Of a DNA stretch of 40,000 bases, positions 35,733 through 40,000 are shown in pieces. The notes below the pieces were generated by a model that worked only from the letters and a program-made list of their open reading frames with translations, made no database searches and was not told the DNA's origin. Made by a program: the position numbers and the translations under genes. The stretch lies in the NCBI RefSeq assembly GCF_000220395.1, contig NW_004087377.1, forward strand, positions 14,752 to 54,751, written 5' to 3'. Position 1 is the stretch's first letter. Every line of letters starts with the position of its first letter. The DNA comes from Ichthyophthirius multifiliis. Its lineage: Eukaryota > Ciliophora > Oligohymenophorea > Hymenostomatida.

Positions 35733-38700
35733 TTTTTTATATAAATAAAATATTTCTTTTATTTTTACAAAAAATTAAATATATATATATATATTTTAAA
35801 AAAATAACAACAAAGATATTTTTTATTTAATATCAAAAAATATAATATATATTTTTTTAATTATTTTATTAATCATAAATATATTATCTTTAGATTATAT
35901 GTTTATTTTTTTTTAACTTCTAAATTTTTGATAAATTATATGCCATGCAACTTTTGCTTTCCACCTAATTTTTTTATATTCACTTATTATTACTTTTCCC
36001 GCCCGGAATCTATTTGATTCCATTTTATTAGCTAAATTAACATCTTTTTGCTATAAATCTTATTTTATAATTACTCTAATATCTATTTTGTAAAAAAAAA
36101 AGATATAAAAAATATTTAAAAAATAAAGACTGCTAAAATTCCTATTATCATATTCAAAAAAGGGTAGTACTTTTTATTTTATTTATTGATAAAATCATAT
36201 ATTAACATGTTTTGAATACACTTTTGGCTTATATTTTTTTTTTATGGTTAGTATTACTTTTACTAGCATTTATAAAACTCAAAACAAAATTAAAATCGCC
36301 TTTTGTATAAAATTTAAATACAGTGTTTTTACATTAATTTAATCATTCAAATAAGTAATATAATATAACTTATACTTTTATTGATATATTACTTAATTTG
36401 AAAATTCTATTAACCTTTAATATCAGCAAAAAGGGCAGTTATATGTTAAAATTAATTAGTTAAAGTAAGTTTATTATGTATGATTCCTTATTTTCTTAAA
36501 CTATTTTATTCCTAAATATTTAAGTATTTATTGATAAAATAAATTATATTTATATTTTTTTAATAAAGCAAGTAATAATTAATAAAAATACTTTTTTATT
36601 CTTTCTTTTTTTTATTTTTTTTAAGAGGATTAAAATTTTTATATTAATTTTGTACATTTTTAAAATTTTTGCATTTCAACGAATTTTTTTTTTATTAAAA
36701 ATAAATAAGAATAATAAAAAAAGAAAACAATTATAATTAAATATGTTAAATACTTATATATTAAAAGTTTTAATGATTATTAATATCGAATTTTATTTTA
36801 TTAAATATAAAATTTCAATTGTCATAATTTAAAATATAAAGTAAATTAAAAAAATTATTTAAATTATAATTTTTATAAATTTAAAATTTATTTATTTAAC
36901 GTTTTTATAGAAATAAATTTAATTTAATTTTATATAATATTTTTATAAAATAAAAACATATTATTTAAAATATTCAGTTAAAATGTATACACTCTATATT
37001 TGAACGAAATTCAACTAAAAAAATATTGAATAAATTTTTAAATTAAGTCGATATTAAAATTTACTTAATAAGTAATATACGAACCATATAAAAAAATTAA
37101 AGGTAATTTAGTAAAAAAGTAAAATCTTCGCATTCCGTTTAACATTTAAAAAATTCTCAAAAATTCCTAAAAGAATTAAATATGAAATTAATTCTCATTA
37201 TTATTTTTTTTAAATATAATAAAAATGTTTTGATTAAACATATAATATAATAAAAAAAGGATAAATAAAAAAAAATTAAAATTGTAAATAATAAAAATTT
37301 AAGAATTATAATTATAATAATCTTATAAAAATTTAATTTAAAAATATATATTTAAAAAACCATATTATGATGCATTTTATACAAAAAAAAAGATAGATAT
37401 ATCAAATTAAAAAAATCATTATTCAAATAATATAACAGTAATTATATATTATTTTTAAAATATTAAAAAATGATTATATAAATCTGCAAATTTAACTTAA
37501 ATAATAAAACAAGAACTGAGTATAAAAAAAAAATTATATATTTTTAAATAAGTAAAACAAATAAAAAATCTTAAAATTTTTATTATAATAAAAAAATATA
37601 AATAAAATTAAAAACAATAATAATTAAACTTTTAATATTTTTGTTTTTATGAGTTTATTTTTTAATTAGAAATCTCTATTAATATTTAATAAATTAAATA
37701 CAAATTCTAATGTATTTTTACGAATACAAATCATTTTAAAATATAAGAATTTAATAATATTTTCTTTTTTCTAATCATAAATATAAATTTTTATTTATTA
37801 ATTAATAAGAATAATTTTTTTATATATCTAATATTTTTATATATTTTTTATATTCTTTTATTTTAATAAAAGTAATGAAATTATAAGAAATCATATAATT
37901 TAAAGAAAATAATTTGGTAGTTTTTATTTATTTATTTTAAAAAGAATTATTTATAATAAAGATTGTAAATGATTAAGAATTTTTAAGCTATATATAAAAA
38001 AATAAAGTTTAGTAATGATTAAAAGAAAACGTAAATAGAAATTGTTTTTGAAACAATTACATAATTATAATATTATTTATTACATATATTATCTTAGTAA
38101 GAAAAGTTTAGTTGATTTTTTAATTTTCCTATTAATTTAAAGGTTGTAAAAAATCTTTAAAAGAAATTTTATTAAATTCAACTTTATTTGTAAAACAATT
38201 TTATTATGATTATTAAGTATATAAAATATGTTTTCATAAAGTTTAAGAGATCCTATAAAAAAAAAACACATTTACATAGTTATAGAAAATTCAAAAAAAA
38301 GATTAGAAAGTGAAAAAACTATGTTTACTATGAGTAAAAAATATATTTATAATTATTAAATAAATAATTATAATTTTATATTTTAATATGCTTTTCGTAA
38401 TCACGTATGATTTCTGTTTTTAATTTTTTAAAAAATACATTTGACATTTTTTCTTTATTTTAAATTGATATAGTAATCTAGATTATTATAAGTTTCTTTT
38501 GGAGGATATATGACTTTCATTTTTACGTAAATAAAGGCTTATTACTGTATTACACATGGATATTTTAAGTTTATGGATACTTCTTAAATAAAATAATTTT
38601 TTTTAATTTGATATTAAGAATTCAGTTAATAAAAGTATCAATTTATATTTAAAATAAGTTTTTTTTTTATAAAATTATTAATGTATTTGTATTTTTATAT

Positions 38701-38920
38701 ATTATAAAAATTATATAGTTATATTTTGGTTGAATTGTTGCTTTTGTTAATTGTTTGCTATTTATCAAATGGAAAAAGATTTTTTATATTTAATATCAAA
38801 ATTAATAATTAAATTATAAAAAAAAAAACTTAAAAAATTATTTTTTAGTTTATAAAATCACAAAAGATCTTACATATAAAAAAGTTAAATAATTTAATCT
38901 ATCTTTTAATAATAAAAAAA
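35733..38920. other. Long AT-rich intergenic region with two possible short minus-strand exons
   Basis: About 3.2 kb between the SF3B3 start and the transporter stop, both on the minus strand. Most is A/T tract without coding signal. Two patches stand out. At about 35930-36090 (minus) a frame reads NLANKMESNRFRAGKVIISE, with unusual GC content, after an AG acceptor-like site. At 38401-38600 (minus) another protein-like frame is listed separately. Another patch at about 36250-36470 (minus) shows only short interrupted frames. Confidence 0.4.
38401..38600 (-). CDS. Possible small ORF or last exon of an unrecognised gene
   Basis: On the minus strand a frame reads EVSINLKYPCVIQQQAFIYV then KMKVIYPPKETYNNLDYYIN, ending with TGA at 38401-38403. 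From the internal ATG (38520) it would encode 39 residues. Codon use is more protein-like than in the flanking DNA, and the frame extends upstream of the ATG, which suggests an exon end rather than a complete gene. The family is not recognised. The transporter gene upstream has its own TGA at 38921, so this is not its continuation unless alternatively spliced. Confidence 0.3.
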
Positions 38921-40000
38921 TCATTTCAATAATTAGAGTTAAATTTATTTAGAATCATCATTATCAACAATATTATTACTGTATTTAAAATCTAAATTTC
39001 TATTTAAAGTGCAAAAAGGCATAGTATATGCGCATACAAAAGCAATACAACTAACAATAGCAAAACAAGCAAAAGGATAATATATATCAAATTCAATTAA
39101 ATAAAAAATGAGATAAGGAATTAAACACGATCCCATCCTTCCAGCACATCCACACATTCCAAAGCCGATAGTTCTAATTAAAGTTGGATAAAGTTCTGTT
39201 GTAAAAGGATATAACATAGCAAAAGATAATTTCATGAAAAATCTTGCTATAGAAGTAAGTAGAGAAAAATAGGATGTTTTTCCAGCCAAAAAGCACCAAC
39301 TATGAAAAATTATAGAGAAAAAAAAGCCTATTGTAAGCGTATTTTTTCTGCCAAATTTTTTCTAATCAATTAAAAACATAGAAAGCAATATAGAAGGTGC
39401 TTCTCCTAATATTGTAAGGAAATAGTTCGCGAAAGACTTATTCGATTTTCCTAAAACAAAAGGCATAATTATAAGCTGACCATAGTACATCGTATTCTCC
39501 ATAAACCAAATTGTCCATATTCTTGCAGTAATTCCGATTAATTCTTTAGAAAAAAGTGCTTAAATATTAGCTTATTAACCTTCTTTATAAATACTTTTAG
39601 ACCACAAAATAAGCTATTACTTTTCTTCATTTGTCAATTCTTTATATTATTTTGTTTTTTAAGTATTAATTTCTATAATTTTATTTATAGTCTCGAATCC
39701 TCTTTCATACTACAAAGAAGCCACTAAAAATCTCGGAGATTCCAAAATAAATTTATTGGAAATAAGGAATACAAAAAGTGAAGGAAATGCAGAAACAAGC
39801 ATCATCAGCCTCCAATTTCCTTAGTTAAAATTAGTCAAAAACATATACGCAAGTACACATCCAAAAAGTTTTCCGATAGAAACGGAAAAGTTCAATAAAA
39901 CTAATAATTTCCCTCTGTATATTTATGGAGTTATTTCACTTAACATGGAAGTGGTTAATGGGATGGAAAAACCACAGGTTATCCCATATAAAAAACGAAC
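38921..40000 (-). CDS. MFS transporter, SLC22-like (5' end beyond window)
   Basis: A membrane transporter of the sugar/organic-ion branch of the major facilitator superfamily. 359 codons are visible without introns; the N-terminus lies past position 40000. Motifs: RFLYGITCGFSIP with SEITPQIYRGKLL (the family E..P...RG block after TM4-5); ESPRFLVASLQYERGFETI after TM6, the signature of SLC2/SLC22-type carriers; the central loop; the TM8-9 basic turn DQKKFGRKNTL; and YPTLIRTIGFGMCGCAGRMG in TM10-11, the SLC22/SV2 pattern YPT.+R..G.G. The last ~25 residues are polar (NNIVDNDDSK) and end at TGA 38921-38923. The substrate cannot be told from sequence. Confidence 0.85.

Overview
The window looks like macronuclear DNA from a ciliate, most probably an oligohymenophorean/hymenostome of the Ichthyophthirius-Tetrahymena type. 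Three things point there. Base composition is extremely AT-rich (my visual estimate is about 85 percent). UAA and UAG are read as glutamine inside every recognisable conserved protein, and only UGA ends genes. Introns are very short (mostly 39-141 nt), GT..AG, and almost free of G and C. Standard-code ORF calling therefore shatters nearly all genes. The models below were rebuilt by eye under this code, and most assembled gene models give an exact multiple of three once introns are removed.

Layout, left to right: a mitochondrial ADP/ATP-carrier-like gene (-, 837-1895); a polyQ or Asn/Ser-rich low-complexity gene (+, 2504-3350); a small kinase-motif relic (about 3874); a choline-transporter-like SLC44 gene (+, 4606-6887); a peptide deformylase (-, 6946-7518); a secreted, hyper-acidic 20-residue tandem-repeat protein (+, 9301-10872); a small hypothetical gene (-, 12351-12771); a Lys-rich hypothetical gene (-, 13588-14573); an EF-hand/coiled-coil protein (-, 14764-16947); a LIN9/Aly-like DREAM/MuvB subunit (+, 17216-19515); a ribonuclease HI (+, 19679-20464) that converges on a Ser/Thr kinase (-, 20532-22330); an NT-C2 plus coiled-coil protein (-, 22689-25020); a decayed DGAT2-like acyltransferase (-, about 25260-25850); a PMCA-type Ca2+-ATPase (+, 26869-30136); splicing factor SF3B3/Rse1 (-, 31775-35732); and the 3' part of an SLC22-like MFS transporter (-, 38921 to the window end).

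The genes do not form one pathway. They are a normal mix of housekeeping and membrane genes, each apparently with its own transcript. The gene-free gaps (0.3 to 3.2 kb) are almost pure A/T, with TA, ATT and homopolymer tracts. I see no tRNA, rRNA, CRISPR array or intact mobile element.

The items most worth a second look are: the acidic repeat gene with a visible 600-bp (ten-unit) internal duplication; a single-base homopolymer frameshift inside the conserved core of SF3B3; the pseudogene with two in-frame UGAs; a low-complexity tract built entirely from reassigned stop codons in one frame; and a candidate 17-nt intron in the kinase gene.
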